The notes under the pieces were generated by a model. The model made no database searches. It was not told the origin of the DNA and saw only the letters and a list, made by a program, of their open reading frames with translations. A DNA stretch of 64,000 nucleotides from CAVREM01 sp963728825 (GTDB taxonomy: Bacteria; Acidobacteriota; Vicinamibacteria; Vicinamibacterales; CAVVIG01): assembly GCA_963728825.1 (NCBI GenBank), contig CAVSLA010000001.1:186001-250000 (forward strand). Reading direction: 5' to 3'. The position numbers and the translations under genes are program-made. This document shows positions 17,312-25,916 of the stretch, in pieces (positions within the stretch are counted from its first letter, which is position 1; each line of letters begins with the position of its first letter).

Positions 17312-19176
17312 GGCGGGGAGCGCCCGGCTTCGGTGGTCGGCAGCTCGAAGAAAAACGTGGCACCTCCCCATTCGTTGCGCGCGTAGCCTATCGAACCGCC
17401 ATAGGAATCGATGATCCCGTAGCTGACCGACAGCCCCAGCCCGGTTCCCTTGCCGACCGGCTTGGTGGTGAAGAACGGTTGGAAGAGCTTCGGCTCGTCG
17501 GCCGCGTCCACGCCGGCGCCGTTGTCGAGCACTTCGAGCCTGACTTTCTTGCCGGCGTCGCTGACGCGGATGAGAATCCGGCCGCGTTCGCGGCCGGACG
17601 ACTCGATGGACTGCTGTGCGTTGATGACGAAGTTCAGAGCGACCTGCTCGAGCTCGGTGAAGTTCGCGTGAACGCGTCGCGCGGACGTCATCTCGAGATC
17701 GAGGCGGATGCCCGAGCTGTCGAGATCGCCGCGCCGGAGCTGCACCACTTCCGCCACGACCTCCCGGAGATCGACGAGTGACGGGGGGCCGGTCTGTTGG
17801 CTGCTGAAACGAGAAAGATTGCGGATGATCTCGCGGGCGCGGCCGCTCTGGGTTTTCACGAACGAAATCTCATCGAGGGCGTCGGCCGACAGGCCCGGAT
17901 GCCGCTCCAGCAATTCGGCGGTCCCCAGAATCGCCTGCAGCGGGTTGTTCAGCTCGTGCGCCACCCCGGATACGAGGACGCCGACGGCCGCGAGCCGTTC
18001 CTGCCGGACGACCTGACGCTGAAGCGAGTGGAGCGTCTCGTTCATCTTGCGTTCCTGCTCCACCTGCCGATCGAGGGCGTTCCGGGTTTCGCGGAGGTTG
18101 CGGGCCATCTGAATGAACGCATCCTGCAGTTCGGCGAACTCGCGATTGGGAGAGGAGATCCGCGTCGGCGGTGACAGATTGCCGTCGGCGATCTGCTCGG
18201 CGGCCGATCGCAGGCGATTCAGGTGGAGCGTCGTCTGCCACGCAATCACCACGCCCAACGCGAGCAGGGCGAGGGCGGCACCACCGATGATCCCCGAGTT
18301 GCGCAGCCACAGCGGGATCAGGCCTTCACGGACAACGCTGGTCGGGATGGCCACGCTCAGCAGCCACGGCCCCCGCGGCACGATCCCCAGAGCCGTAATG
18401 CGCTCGATGCCGTCCGGTTCCGCCGTCATGGTCGCGGTGGCAAGTTTGGCGCCGGTCGGCGGCGGTGTGACGGTCGTGCCGATGAATCGTTCGGGATCGA
18501 CGCTCCGCGCCAGCACCAGTCCGGAGCGGTCGAGCAGCGTGATCACCGATCCAGCCGGCAGCGGTACCTCGGCGAACACCATCTGCAGCCGTGACAGATC
18601 GATGCTCAGACCGAGCGCTCCGACGACGACGTCGCCGTCACCGCGGACGGGGTAGCCAAGGGTCACGACCGGCTTTCCGCTGACCTGCCCTTTGTACCAA
18701 TCGCTGATCGCCGGCTTACCGGTCGACGTCACCTGGGAAATCCAGGCGCGCGAAATCTGCCCGCTCGACGCAGGCGGCACCGCGGCCGCCGCGCGCAGCG
18801 CGCCGTCAGGCAGTGTCAGCACGACGTTGGTGAGCAGTTCCTGCCGTGCGAGCAGATCGGCAAAGAGCGCCTGACAGCAGCCGGGCTGCAGGGCAATGAC
18901 CGCGGGATGGCGCAACGTCGCCGCCGCGATCGCATCGAGACTGTCGAAGTACTTTTCGAGGTGGGCCGCCGATGCGCTGGCCACTGAGGTCGCATAGCGC
19001 AGGATCTCCTGCTGCCGCTCTAACCGGGTGCGGCTCGCCGACCAAACGACCGCGACGAGCAGCGGCACGAGCAGCGCACAGATCGCCGTGACCAGCTGGC
19101 CGCGGATCGATTGCCGTTTCAGGAACCTCAACGGGATGAGCGCGATTCTAGCGCAGGAGCAGCGGGTCGGCGACAC
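17308..19176 (-). CDS. Membrane sensor histidine kinase (Cache-like sensor, HAMP, HisKA, HATPase)
   Basis: The 622-aa kinase has one N-terminal helix (about 28-45), a periplasmic dCache-like sensor (about 50-290) and a second helix (IIGGAALALLALGVVIAW). A HAMP linker and coiled coil follow, then the phospho-acceptor H-box GVAHELNNPLQAILG and an HATPase domain with the N-box (NFVINAQQSI), DNGAGVD and GKGTGLGLSVSYGI. The NPLQAIL type H-box resembles NtrB/ZraS-type kinases. No response regulator lies beside it, so it is an orphan. The ATG at 19176 overlaps the end of queC by 29 bp; a later start is possible. Confidence 0.9.
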   Translation of the reverse strand: MSPTRCSCARIALIPLRFLKRQSIRGQLVTAICALLVPLLVAVVWSASRTRLERQQEILRYATSVASASAAHLEKYFDSLDAIAAATLRHPAVIALQPGCCQALFADLLARQELLTNVVLTLPDGALRAAAAVPPASSGQISRAWISQVTSTGKPAISDWYKGQVSGKPVVTLGYPVRGDGDVVVGALGLSIDLSRLQMVFAEVPLPAGSVITLLDRSGLVLARSVDPERFIGTTVTPPPTGAKLATATMTAEPDGIERITALGIVPRGPWLLSVAIPTSVVREGLIPLWLRNSGIIGGAALALLALGVVIAWQTTLHLNRLRSAAEQIADGNLSPPTRISSPNREFAELQDAFIQMARNLRETRNALDRQVEQERKMNETLHSLQRQVVRQERLAAVGVLVSGVAHELNNPLQAILGTAELLERHPGLSADALDEISFVKTQSGRAREIIRNLSRFSSQQTGPPSLVDLREVVAEVVQLRRGDLDSSGIRLDLEMTSARRVHANFTELEQVALNFVINAQQSIESSGRERGRILIRVSDAGKKVRLEVLDNGAGVDAADEPKLFQPFFTTKPVGKGTGLGLSVSYGIIDSYGGSIGYARNEWGGATFFFELPTTEAGRSPP

Positions 19177-19819
19177 TCAGCTCGGCAAATCCCCGGGCGC
19201 GCAGCACGCAACTGTCGCACGTTCTGCACGGAGATCCATCGGGGCGCGGGTCGTAACAGCTGTGCGTCAGACCATAGTCGAGGTCGAGCTCCAGCCCACG
19301 ACGGATGATCCCGGCTTTGGTGAGGCCGATGAGCGGCGTGTGGACATGAAAGCCCGCCCCTTCCACACCGGCTCGTGTCGCCAGTGACGCCAGCGTCTCG
19401 AAGGCGCGGATGAACTCGGGACGACAGTCCGGATATCCCGAGTAGTCGAGCGCGTTCACGCCGATGACGAGATCGCGCGCGCCGAGCGCTTCGGCCCAGG
19501 CCAGCGCCAGCGACAGGAAGATCGTGTTTCTGGCCGGCACGTAGGTCGCCGGGATGTCGGAGGCCGCGAGATCTCGATCATGTGGCACGGGCTCGGACGA
19601 GGTGAGCGCCGATCCGCCGATGGTCCGCAGATCGAGCGCGAGCTCGAGCCGTCGGTCGACGCGCAGCGCGTCGGCGACCCGGCGCGCGGCCTCGATTTCG
19701 CGCGCATGTCGCTGTCCGTAGTCGATGGTCAGCGCGCAGAGCGCGTATCCGTCCGCTCGGGCGATCGCCGCCGCGGTGTACGAATCGAGGCCACCGCTCA
19801 GAAGGACGACCGCGCGCAT
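19148..19819 (-). CDS. queC: 7-cyano-7-deazaguanine synthase
   Basis: The 223-aa cytosolic enzyme converts 7-carboxy-7-deazaguanine to preQ0 with ATP and ammonia in queuosine biosynthesis. The PP-loop is at the N-terminus (LLSGGLDSYTAA, residues 6-17). The zinc-binding cysteines are at the C-terminus (THSCYDPRPDGSPCRTCDSC). It directly follows queE with no gap. Length and motifs are normal for the family. Confidence 0.95.
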   Translation of the reverse strand: MRAVVLLSGGLDSYTAAAIARADGYALCALTIDYGQRHAREIEAARRVADALRVDRRLELALDLRTIGGSALTSSEPVPHDRDLAASDIPATYVPARNTIFLSLALAWAEALGARDLVIGVNALDYSGYPDCRPEFIRAFETLASLATRAGVEGAGFHVHTPLIGLTKAGIIRRGLELDLDYGLTHSCYDPRPDGSPCRTCDSCVLRARGFAELSVADPLLLR

Positions 19820-20461
19820 TCAGACGCCGCGGGTGGCCGGCGGCCAGATGTACTTGTGCAGCTGCACCTGCAGTCGCGCCGCCACGCCGTCGGCGAGCAT
19901 CCACTCCGAGAGGACCCGGGGATGGAGCAGCCCGTGGACAGGCGAAAACAACACGGCCGCGCAGCGCGCCGGCAGGTTGTGGCGCTGCAGCGCGCCGACC
20001 GCGAACTCATAGTCGGCGCGATCCTGGATGACGAACTTGACCTCGTCATGGGGTGCCAGCATGTCGAGATTGCGCCAGTCGTTCTTCCCGGCTTCGCCGC
20101 TCGCGGGACACTTGACGTCGACGATCTTGATGACTTCGCGCGGCACTTTGTCGATCGGCCGGTGGCCACCCGTTTCCAGCATCACCGTCAACCCGCTGTC
20201 GAGCAGACGCCTCATCAACGGATAGACATCGTCCTGCAGCAGCGGTTCGCCACCGGTGACCTCGACCAGCGGGCAGCGGTACTGCTCGACACTCTGCAAC
20301 ACCTCGTCGAGCGTCCGCTTGGTCCCCTCGTGAAAGGCATAGGGCGTATCGCACCATGAACAGCGGAGGTCGCACGCCGTCAGCCGGACGAAGACACACG
20401 GCTGTCCGGCGCGGGTCGATTCGCCCTGGATGGAATAGAAGATCTCGTTGACGGTCAGCAT
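19820..20461 (-). CDS. queE: 7-carboxy-7-deazaguanine synthase (radical SAM)
   Basis: The 213-aa radical-SAM enzyme makes 7-carboxy-7-deazaguanine, the step before QueC. The N-terminus is typical (VNEIFYSIQGESTRAGQPC), and the CX3CX2C cluster motif reads CDLRCSWC. VTGGEPLLQ is the SAM-binding GGE motif. It forms a two-gene unit with queC, while queA lies separately about 18 kb away. It is divergent from the DUF72 gene with 33 bp between starts. Confidence 0.95.
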   Translation of the reverse strand: MLTVNEIFYSIQGESTRAGQPCVFVRLTACDLRCSWCDTPYAFHEGTKRTLDEVLQSVEQYRCPLVEVTGGEPLLQDDVYPLMRRLLDSGLTVMLETGGHRPIDKVPREVIKIVDVKCPASGEAGKNDWRNLDMLAPHDEVKFVIQDRADYEFAVGALQRHNLPARCAAVLFSPVHGLLHPRVLSEWMLADGVAARLQVQLHKYIWPPATRGV

Positions 20462-20494
20462 CGGCGCACGAATCTCTTATTATCTTACCGGGCG

Positions 20495-21472
20495 ATGCGG
20501 AACCTTCGCATTGGAACGTCGGGGTGGAACTATCCGAGCGGCCGAGGCACGTGGACCGGCGTGTTCTACCCGCCGCGAAAGGGCCGTGCGAAAGACTTCG
20601 ACGAGCTGACCTTTTACGCGGAGCATTTCGACACGGTCGAAGTCAATTCGACCTTCTATGGGCAGCCGCGCCGCGAGGTCACTCGAGCCTGGGCCGATCG
20701 AACGCCGGCGCAATTCGAATTCGCCATCAAGCTGTATCAGAAGTTCACTCATCCGCGGCTGTTCAAGGAGCGGGTCGAACGATCGTTGCCGCCCGACGCG
20801 CGGGCCGGCGCCGACGCGATCGAGGCACTGGCCCGCCCGACTGAATCGGATCTGGACGAGTTCAAGCGCGGGGTCGAACCGCTCGCCGCTTCCGGAAAAC
20901 TTGGGCCGCTGCTCGCGCAGTTCCCGGCGAGTTTCAAGAGGGCCGACCACACCCAGGAATATCTCGGTGCCCTCCTCCGCGCGTTTTCGGGCTACCCGGT
21001 TGCCGTCGAGTTGCGCCACAGAAGTTGGAGCGATGCATTTGGCGACACGCTGACGCTGTTGAACGCGTTCGAAGCGGCCTGGGTGCAGATCGACGAGCCG
21101 AAGTTCCGCTTTTCGATTCGCCAGAATTATCTGCCGAACGTGAAAGGGTTCTACTACATGCGGCTTCACGGCCGGAACGCCGCTCAATGGTGGCGGCACG
21201 ACCGGTCCGAAGACCGCTACAACTATCTGTACTCCGATGACGAGCTGAAGGAATTCACCGAGACCGCAACGGCGGCGCGCGAGCTGGTGCGCAAGGCCTA
21301 TCTCTATACGAACAATCACTTCTCCGCGAAGTCGGTCGCCAACGCGGCGATGATCAAGAAACAGCTGGGCGAACCGGTCGATGGCGACTACCCGCCGGAA
21401 TTCGTCGACCGGTTTCCCGGGCTGGCCGGCATCGTCACCGTCCAGGGAATGGCCAGCCGGCGGCTGTTATGA
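20495..21472 (+). CDS. DUF72 (YecE-like) protein
   Basis: The 325-aa protein starts MRNLRIGTSGWNYPSGRGTW, the hallmark of the DUF72 TIM-barrel family, and contains EVNSTFYGQPRR and VELRHRSW. The function is unknown; structural similarity to TIM-barrel hydrolases has been noted in the family. It is a single gene, divergent from queE, and its end overlaps the convergent methyltransferase gene by 6 bp. Confidence 0.9.
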   Translation: MRNLRIGTSGWNYPSGRGTWTGVFYPPRKGRAKDFDELTFYAEHFDTVEVNSTFYGQPRREVTRAWADRTPAQFEFAIKLYQKFTHPRLFKERVERSLPPDARAGADAIEALARPTESDLDEFKRGVEPLAASGKLGPLLAQFPASFKRADHTQEYLGALLRAFSGYPVAVELRHRSWSDAFGDTLTLLNAFEAAWVQIDEPKFRFSIRQNYLPNVKGFYYMRLHGRNAAQWWRHDRSEDRYNYLYSDDELKEFTETATAARELVRKAYLYTNNHFSAKSVANAAMIKKQLGEPVDGDYPPEFVDRFPGLAGIVTVQGMASRRLL

Positions 21473-23488
21473 GCCGACGATAATCGAGGTGCGTGCCGGG
21501 CGCGATCCCAACGGCGCGAACCAGGACACGAGCGCGGCCACGCAGTCCAGCTCGACGATGTAACTTCCCTGACGCTGGGGCGGCATGGTCAATCGCAGCT
21601 GGACGCTTTCGCCGGGCGCAATCTCCCTCGGTGAATCAGTCAGCGGGGCAACCCCCGCATCGAACTCCAGCAGTGTTCCCGCGCTGTCGTACAGATGGAT
21701 GCCGCAACCCACACCGCCGTGACCGGCGCCCCACGGCAGCCACGTGGACGTCCCCGTATTGGTGACGATCGCATCGAGGACAATCTGAGAGCCGCTGGGG
21801 AATGCACGCTCGACGGGCGACACATGGATATGGCACCGAAGTCCCTCGGCGCGGCGGCTGTCCAGCCGCTCGTCGCCTTCCCTGGTCAGGAAGAAGGTCC
21901 GGGCGTTTCGTAGAAATACGCGGGTCGACGTCGTCCACCGGACAGTGGCTGGACCACCGGCGAGAAACTCCTCGAAGTCGTTGAGGGACACATGAAACGG
22001 CGGGGCGTGGAAGACCGCCACCCGCAGATCCCGAAATCCGCAGCCACTGGCGGCCCGCCAGATCGCGTGAACGTCGATGTCATTCTCCACCACGCGGTAG
22101 TTGCGCATCTCGAACTGCGACACCGGGGTCCTCGAGTGACGGGGACCTGGCTCTGCGAAGCCGGCAATACCGCCTGGCTTGAGCACCCGACCCAGCTCCT
22201 TGAGAATGTCGAACGGATGCGGCGTGTGGTGAAACGCGTGGAAACAGACGACGCGATCGACGCTGGCGTCGGGCAGACCGATCGTTCGGCCGTCGAACAG
22301 CAGAAAGGTCGGCGTCGGCCTGTCGCCGATGACCGGCAGCCGTTCGTAGAGCTGACGCGCCAGCGCGAGCGCGGTTTGAGAGACATCCAGCAGCACGACG
22401 TGGCAGCCCAGCTGCGTCAGAAAGCGGGCGAACCAGCCCGTGCCGGCGCCGAAGTCCAGCACGGTGCAGCCCGCGGTGAGCTGCAGGCCCTGCATCAGGA
22501 CGGCCATGTCGATCAGCAGGGTCGGAGCTTCATGGGCCTGGCTGAATGGCTTGGTGAGCTGATGATCCCAGTTGGTGATCGAAGCGAAGTACTCCTCGGC
22601 TGCCCGGTTCAGCTCCTCGATCGACGTCTGTTCGATCAAATCGGCGACTTCGACCGGCTCCGGCGCGCTGCCTGAAACGGTCTCAGCCGTGTTTGAAAAG
22701 CCCCGGCCGACATGACTACTGCGCTCGGCGGGTTTTTCCAGATACATCACCGCCGTCTCGAGACCCTCGTGCGGTTCGAACACGACATGTAGCGTCTGGA
22801 TCGCACGTCTCTGGAGGACGTCGAACACATCGGCCAGGTCATAGACGGCGGTGCCGACAAACGGTTCGCCGGCCGGCCGCCCGCGCGCGACGTTGGCGAG
22901 CGCATTCATGCCCGGCAGCGAGCGCCGCAGCCAACGCAGCGCGGCCACCGCCGCAGACGTCGTCGTTTTGAACGGCACATGAAACACGCCGACGCCACGG
23001 GGCGTCAGGCGATCGAGGAGCGCATCGAGGAGTCGAAGACCTTCAGCAGGCGGCAGGCGCTGCAGGACGAAATAGCAGCTGACGAAATCGAACGTCCGTG
23101 AGCCGTTGAACAACACCGCCGGCGTGCAGAACTCGATGTTGGCGGCACCTTGGCGGTCGGCCTCTTCCCGCGCGACAGCCAGCATCGCCGCCGATCGGTC
23201 GACGGCCGTGACCGAACCGCCGTTGCGCGCCGCCCGCCGCGCCAGCGGAATCGCCAGCCGGCCGACGCCGCAGCCGTACTCGAGGATGGCGGTCGGGTTG
23301 AAATACGGGCTCAGCTGAAGCTCGATCGCGCGGAACATCGATTCGACGAGCGCGTCGCCGCTGGCGAAGAACTCGCGCCGGCGATCGGGCGTGAAGTTCT
23401 GTCGAAGGAATTGCGGGGCCGTCAGCACCGCGAAGTAGGGCTCGCGGGCCGCGAACTGCTCCCAACGCGGATCGAGGTCGTGCGCCAT
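21467..23488 (-). CDS. Double class I SAM-methyltransferase protein with C-terminal beta-sandwich-like domain
   Basis: The 673-aa protein carries two separate Rossmann methyltransferase domains. The first has ILEYGCGVGRLAIPLARRAA (about 68-87). The second has CTVLDFGAGTGWFARFLTQL (about 343-362), with the later motif GRVLKPGGIAGFAEPGPRHS. The last 130 residues or so (IVLDAIVTNTGTSTWLPWG) look like an immunoglobulin-like domain seen in polysaccharide-modifying proteins. No signal peptide is present. Similar architectures occur in O-antigen and glycan methylation clusters, but no glycosyltransferases are nearby. Confidence 0.75.
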   Translation of the reverse strand: MAHDLDPRWEQFAAREPYFAVLTAPQFLRQNFTPDRRREFFASGDALVESMFRAIELQLSPYFNPTAILEYGCGVGRLAIPLARRAARNGGSVTAVDRSAAMLAVAREEADRQGAANIEFCTPAVLFNGSRTFDFVSCYFVLQRLPPAEGLRLLDALLDRLTPRGVGVFHVPFKTTTSAAVAALRWLRRSLPGMNALANVARGRPAGEPFVGTAVYDLADVFDVLQRRAIQTLHVVFEPHEGLETAVMYLEKPAERSSHVGRGFSNTAETVSGSAPEPVEVADLIEQTSIEELNRAAEEYFASITNWDHQLTKPFSQAHEAPTLLIDMAVLMQGLQLTAGCTVLDFGAGTGWFARFLTQLGCHVVLLDVSQTALALARQLYERLPVIGDRPTPTFLLFDGRTIGLPDASVDRVVCFHAFHHTPHPFDILKELGRVLKPGGIAGFAEPGPRHSRTPVSQFEMRNYRVVENDIDVHAIWRAASGCGFRDLRVAVFHAPPFHVSLNDFEEFLAGGPATVRWTTSTRVFLRNARTFFLTREGDERLDSRRAEGLRCHIHVSPVERAFPSGSQIVLDAIVTNTGTSTWLPWGAGHGGVGCGIHLYDSAGTLLEFDAGVAPLTDSPREIAPGESVQLRLTMPPQRQGSYIVELDCVAALVSWFAPLGSRPARTSIIVGS

Positions 23489-23494
23489 GCTCCG

Positions 23495-24040
23495 TTATGG
23501 CTTCACGTAGACGCGTGAAACGACGTCGCCGCTCTCCAGGAGCTCGGGCACATCCTCGCCGCTCGTCACCTGGCCGAACACCGCATACTGGCCGTCCAGG
23601 TCGGGACGGGTGGCCAGCGTGACGTAGATCTGGCTGTCGGCCCTGGCCGGGTCACCCAGGTGCGCCATCGCCACTGCTCCCCTGACGTGCAGGCGGCGGC
23701 GGTTGATCTCGGCCACGCCGATCGGTTTTCCGCTCGCGGCCGCGGGTCCGCGGCCCCACAGCGGCCGGGCCGCCAGATCGCGCGTCTGCGGATCGCCGAA
23801 CTGGACGACGAATCCAGGCACGGCGCGATGAACCCGCTGGCCGTCGTAAAAGCCGCTTCTGGCCAGGGCCACCACGTGCGCCACCGTCAACGGCGCCTCG
23901 TCTGGATAGGTTTCGAAGGAGAAGGTGCCGCGGCTGGTCTCGACCACGAGAACCGGCGCGTCACTCTGCGCCGACGTGCTGCAGGCAAGGTGCGTGGCGA
24001 GCAGCGCCAGCACCGTCACAGCGCGCAGCAGCGGCCTCAT
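23495..24040 (-). CDS. Peptidyl-prolyl cis-trans isomerase, cyclophilin type, probable lipoprotein
   Basis: The start is ATG at 24040, overlapping the nth stop (ATGA), giving 181 aa. The N-terminus is a lipoprotein signal (ALLATHLACSTSAQ), so the enzyme is likely anchored in the periplasm. The cyclophilin core shows FSFETYPDEAPLTVAHVVAL, FYDGQRVHRAVPGFVVQFGD and GQYAVFGQVTSGEDV. It should assist folding of exported proteins by proline isomerisation. The active-site region deviates from E. coli PpiA but keeps the fold motifs. Confidence 0.88.
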   Translation of the reverse strand: MRPLLRAVTVLALLATHLACSTSAQSDAPVLVVETSRGTFSFETYPDEAPLTVAHVVALARSGFYDGQRVHRAVPGFVVQFGDPQTRDLAARPLWGRGPAAASGKPIGVAEINRRRLHVRGAVAMAHLGDPARADSQIYVTLATRPDLDGQYAVFGQVTSGEDVPELLESGDVVSRVYVKP

Positions 24041-24744
24041 CGGGCGGCGGCCGCCATTGATTGGCGGACCGTCGACACGCGCGTCACACCTACCCGCGGA
24101 CAGAGAGACCGCAGCAAACAGTCGTCGCAGCGCGGATACACCGGCCGGCAGACGTTCTGACCCCAGGTCACCAGATAGAGATTGATGTACGGCCACCACC
24201 GCTCGGGGGTCGCGGTGTAGAGCGCCTGCTCCGTCTCGGCAGGTGTGGCGGTCCGCACCCAACCGAGCCGATTCGAGATCCGGTGGACGTGCGTGTCGAC
24301 GCAGATGTTCCGGTGACTGCGAAACCCGATGATGAGCACCAGATTCGCCGTCTTCCGACCCACCCCGGGCAGGAGGAGCAATTCCTCCATGGTGGACGGC
24401 ACCTTGCCGCCGAACCGGTCAAGCAGCAGGCGGCAGGCGGCCTTCACGTGCCGGGCCTTATGACGATAGAAGCTCACTGGATAAATCAGCCGCTCGATCT
24501 GTCTGATCTGGAGCTGTGCCATCGTCTGGGGGGTCTTCGCCCGGCGAAAGAGCCGGGTCGAAGCCGCCAGCGTCGTGGCGTCCTGCGTTCGAGCCGACAG
24601 CAGCGTGCCGATCAACACTTGGAAGGGATCTGCCTGCTGGACTTCGGAAATCTTCTCAACAGCCGGCAGGTCGAACCTGTCGATCGCGCGCGACAATTCC
24701 TCCATGACCGGTTCGACGTTGTTCGCTTTCGGCAGTTTCTTCAT
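24037..24744 (-). CDS. nth: Endonuclease III (DNA glycosylase/AP lyase)
   Basis: The start is ATG at 24744 (MKKLPKANNVEPVMEELSRA), giving 235 aa; a longer upstream open frame is only overlap with the dehydrogenase gene. The helix-hairpin-helix (LLLPGVGRKTANLVL) contains the catalytic Lys (GRKTA), and VDTHVHRISNRLG holds the catalytic Asp. The 4Fe-4S motif C-x6-C-x2-C-x5-C is CRPVYPRCDDCLLRSLC. It excises oxidised pyrimidines. It overlaps the dehydrogenase stop and the cyclophilin start by 4 bp each. Confidence 0.95.
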   Translation of the reverse strand: MKKLPKANNVEPVMEELSRAIDRFDLPAVEKISEVQQADPFQVLIGTLLSARTQDATTLAASTRLFRRAKTPQTMAQLQIRQIERLIYPVSFYRHKARHVKAACRLLLDRFGGKVPSTMEELLLLPGVGRKTANLVLIIGFRSHRNICVDTHVHRISNRLGWVRTATPAETEQALYTATPERWWPYINLYLVTWGQNVCRPVYPRCDDCLLRSLCPRVGVTRVSTVRQSMAAAAR

Positions 24745-25694
24745 ACGCTGATCGGCGTCAGCGCCGGACGTCCGTTGAGAACCTCGACCACGTTGTCGAC
24801 TGCCAGGGACGCCATCGCCATCCGTGTTTCGCTCGTACCGCTGCCCAGGTGTGGAACCAGGAGCACGTTCTCCAGACGCAGCAGATCCGGATGGATCGCC
24901 GGCTCGTTTTCGTAGACATCGAGCGCGGCACCGGCCAGCAAATGCTGCTGCAGCGCCCACGCGAGAGCTTCCTCGTCGATGACCGGGCCGCGCGAGGTGT
25001 TGACGAGATACGCCGACCTCTTCATCCGGGCGATTGCACGTTTGTCGATCAGATGCCGCGTCGCGTCGGTCAGCGGCACATGGAGCGAGACGACATCCGA
25101 GGTGTTGAGCAGCCGATCGAGTGACATGAATTCGGCGCCGGCGACGCCGGCATCCCGCTGGCCGCTGTAGGCGAGGCGCATCCCGAACGCCGGCGCTTTG
25201 GCGGCCACGGCCCGGCCAATCCGTCCGAAGCCAATCACCCCCAGCTGCTTGCCCTGCAGCTCGGTCCCCAGCATGAAGTCGAAGGCCCATCCCTTCCAGC
25301 CGTTGCGCCGGACCAGGCGCTCGCCTTCGGACAGCCGCCGCGTGACAGCCAGGATCAGCGACCAGGTGAACGCGGCAACCGACTCGGTGAGCACGTCAGG
25401 GGTATTGGTCACGACGACGCCCTTGGACTTCGCGTAAGGGACATCGATGTTGTTGTAGCCGACCGCGACATTGGCCACGACCTTCAGGCGGCGGCCGGCG
25501 TCAATGACGGACGCGTCGATTCGGTCGGTCAGCATGCAGACGACCGCATCCATGCCGGAGATGCGGCCGACCAGCTCGTCGTGCGGCATCGAACCTTCGG
25601 AGTACAGCTCGACCGTCCCGACAGGCTCCAGCTTGGAAATGATCGACGAGGGAAGCTGACGAGTGACGAGGATGCTCGGCACTACCCGATCCAC
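24741..25694 (-). CDS. D-2-hydroxyacid dehydrogenase (glyoxylate/hydroxypyruvate reductase type)
   Basis: The 317-aa NAD(P)H-dependent enzyme has Rossmann motif LGVIGFGRIGRAVA (about residues 150-163). Catalytic Arg lies in LVNTSRGPVIDE, Glu in DVYENEP and His in LVPHLGSGTSETR. The start is GTG at 25694. It lies only 6 bp downstream of the small Cys-rich microcompartment-linked gene, so it may be part of that operon and could balance NADH by reducing a 2-oxoacid such as pyruvate or glyoxylate. The substrate cannot be set by sequence. No encapsulation-peptide-like extension was seen. Confidence 0.88.
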   Translation of the reverse strand: MDRVVPSILVTRQLPSSIISKLEPVGTVELYSEGSMPHDELVGRISGMDAVVCMLTDRIDASVIDAGRRLKVVANVAVGYNNIDVPYAKSKGVVVTNTPDVLTESVAAFTWSLILAVTRRLSEGERLVRRNGWKGWAFDFMLGTELQGKQLGVIGFGRIGRAVAAKAPAFGMRLAYSGQRDAGVAGAEFMSLDRLLNTSDVVSLHVPLTDATRHLIDKRAIARMKRSAYLVNTSRGPVIDEEALAWALQQHLLAGAALDVYENEPAIHPDLLRLENVLLVPHLGSGTSETRMAMASLAVDNVVEVLNGRPALTPISV

Positions 25695-25700
25695 CGACCC

Positions 25701-25916
25701 TTAATGACCGTACGACAGACAATACCCGCAGTGAGTGCAGCGAACGGATGGCTCGATGAGGCAGGCGCCGTCGCCGTCACCGCCGCGGGCGAGCGGAAGC
25801 AGGATGTGGCTGGCATGAGAACCCACCGATGATGATGGCTGCACCGTTTCGAGGTCCCGCCGGCCTCGCCTGGCAATCGCGTCGCGAACGAGTGCGCGCA
25901 GATCCTCGTCGGTCAC
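25701..25916 (-). CDS. 71-aa Cys-rich protein of the microcompartment locus, unknown function
   Basis: The N-terminal 20 residues (MTDEDLRALVRDAIARRGRR) form an amphipathic helix that resembles encapsulation peptides, which target cargo to microcompartment shells. A polar, His-containing middle part (SSVGSHASHILLPLARG) follows, then a C-terminus with CTHCGYCLSYGH, suitable for binding metal or an Fe-S centre. I do not recognise the family. The start overlaps the BMC-P stop by 4 bp (ATGA), and the dehydrogenase begins 6 bp after its stop. It may be a cargo or scaffold protein, or a remnant of a larger cargo enzyme. Confidence 0.65.
   Translation of the reverse strand: MTDEDLRALVRDAIARRGRRDLETVQPSSSVGSHASHILLPLARGGDGDGACLIEPSVRCTHCGYCLSYGH

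Noticed and set aside
24037..25290. 417-aa endonuclease III with a long N-terminal extension
   Set aside because: The extension overlaps the dehydrogenase coding region and is Arg-rich shadow; the ATG at 24744 gives the normal length.
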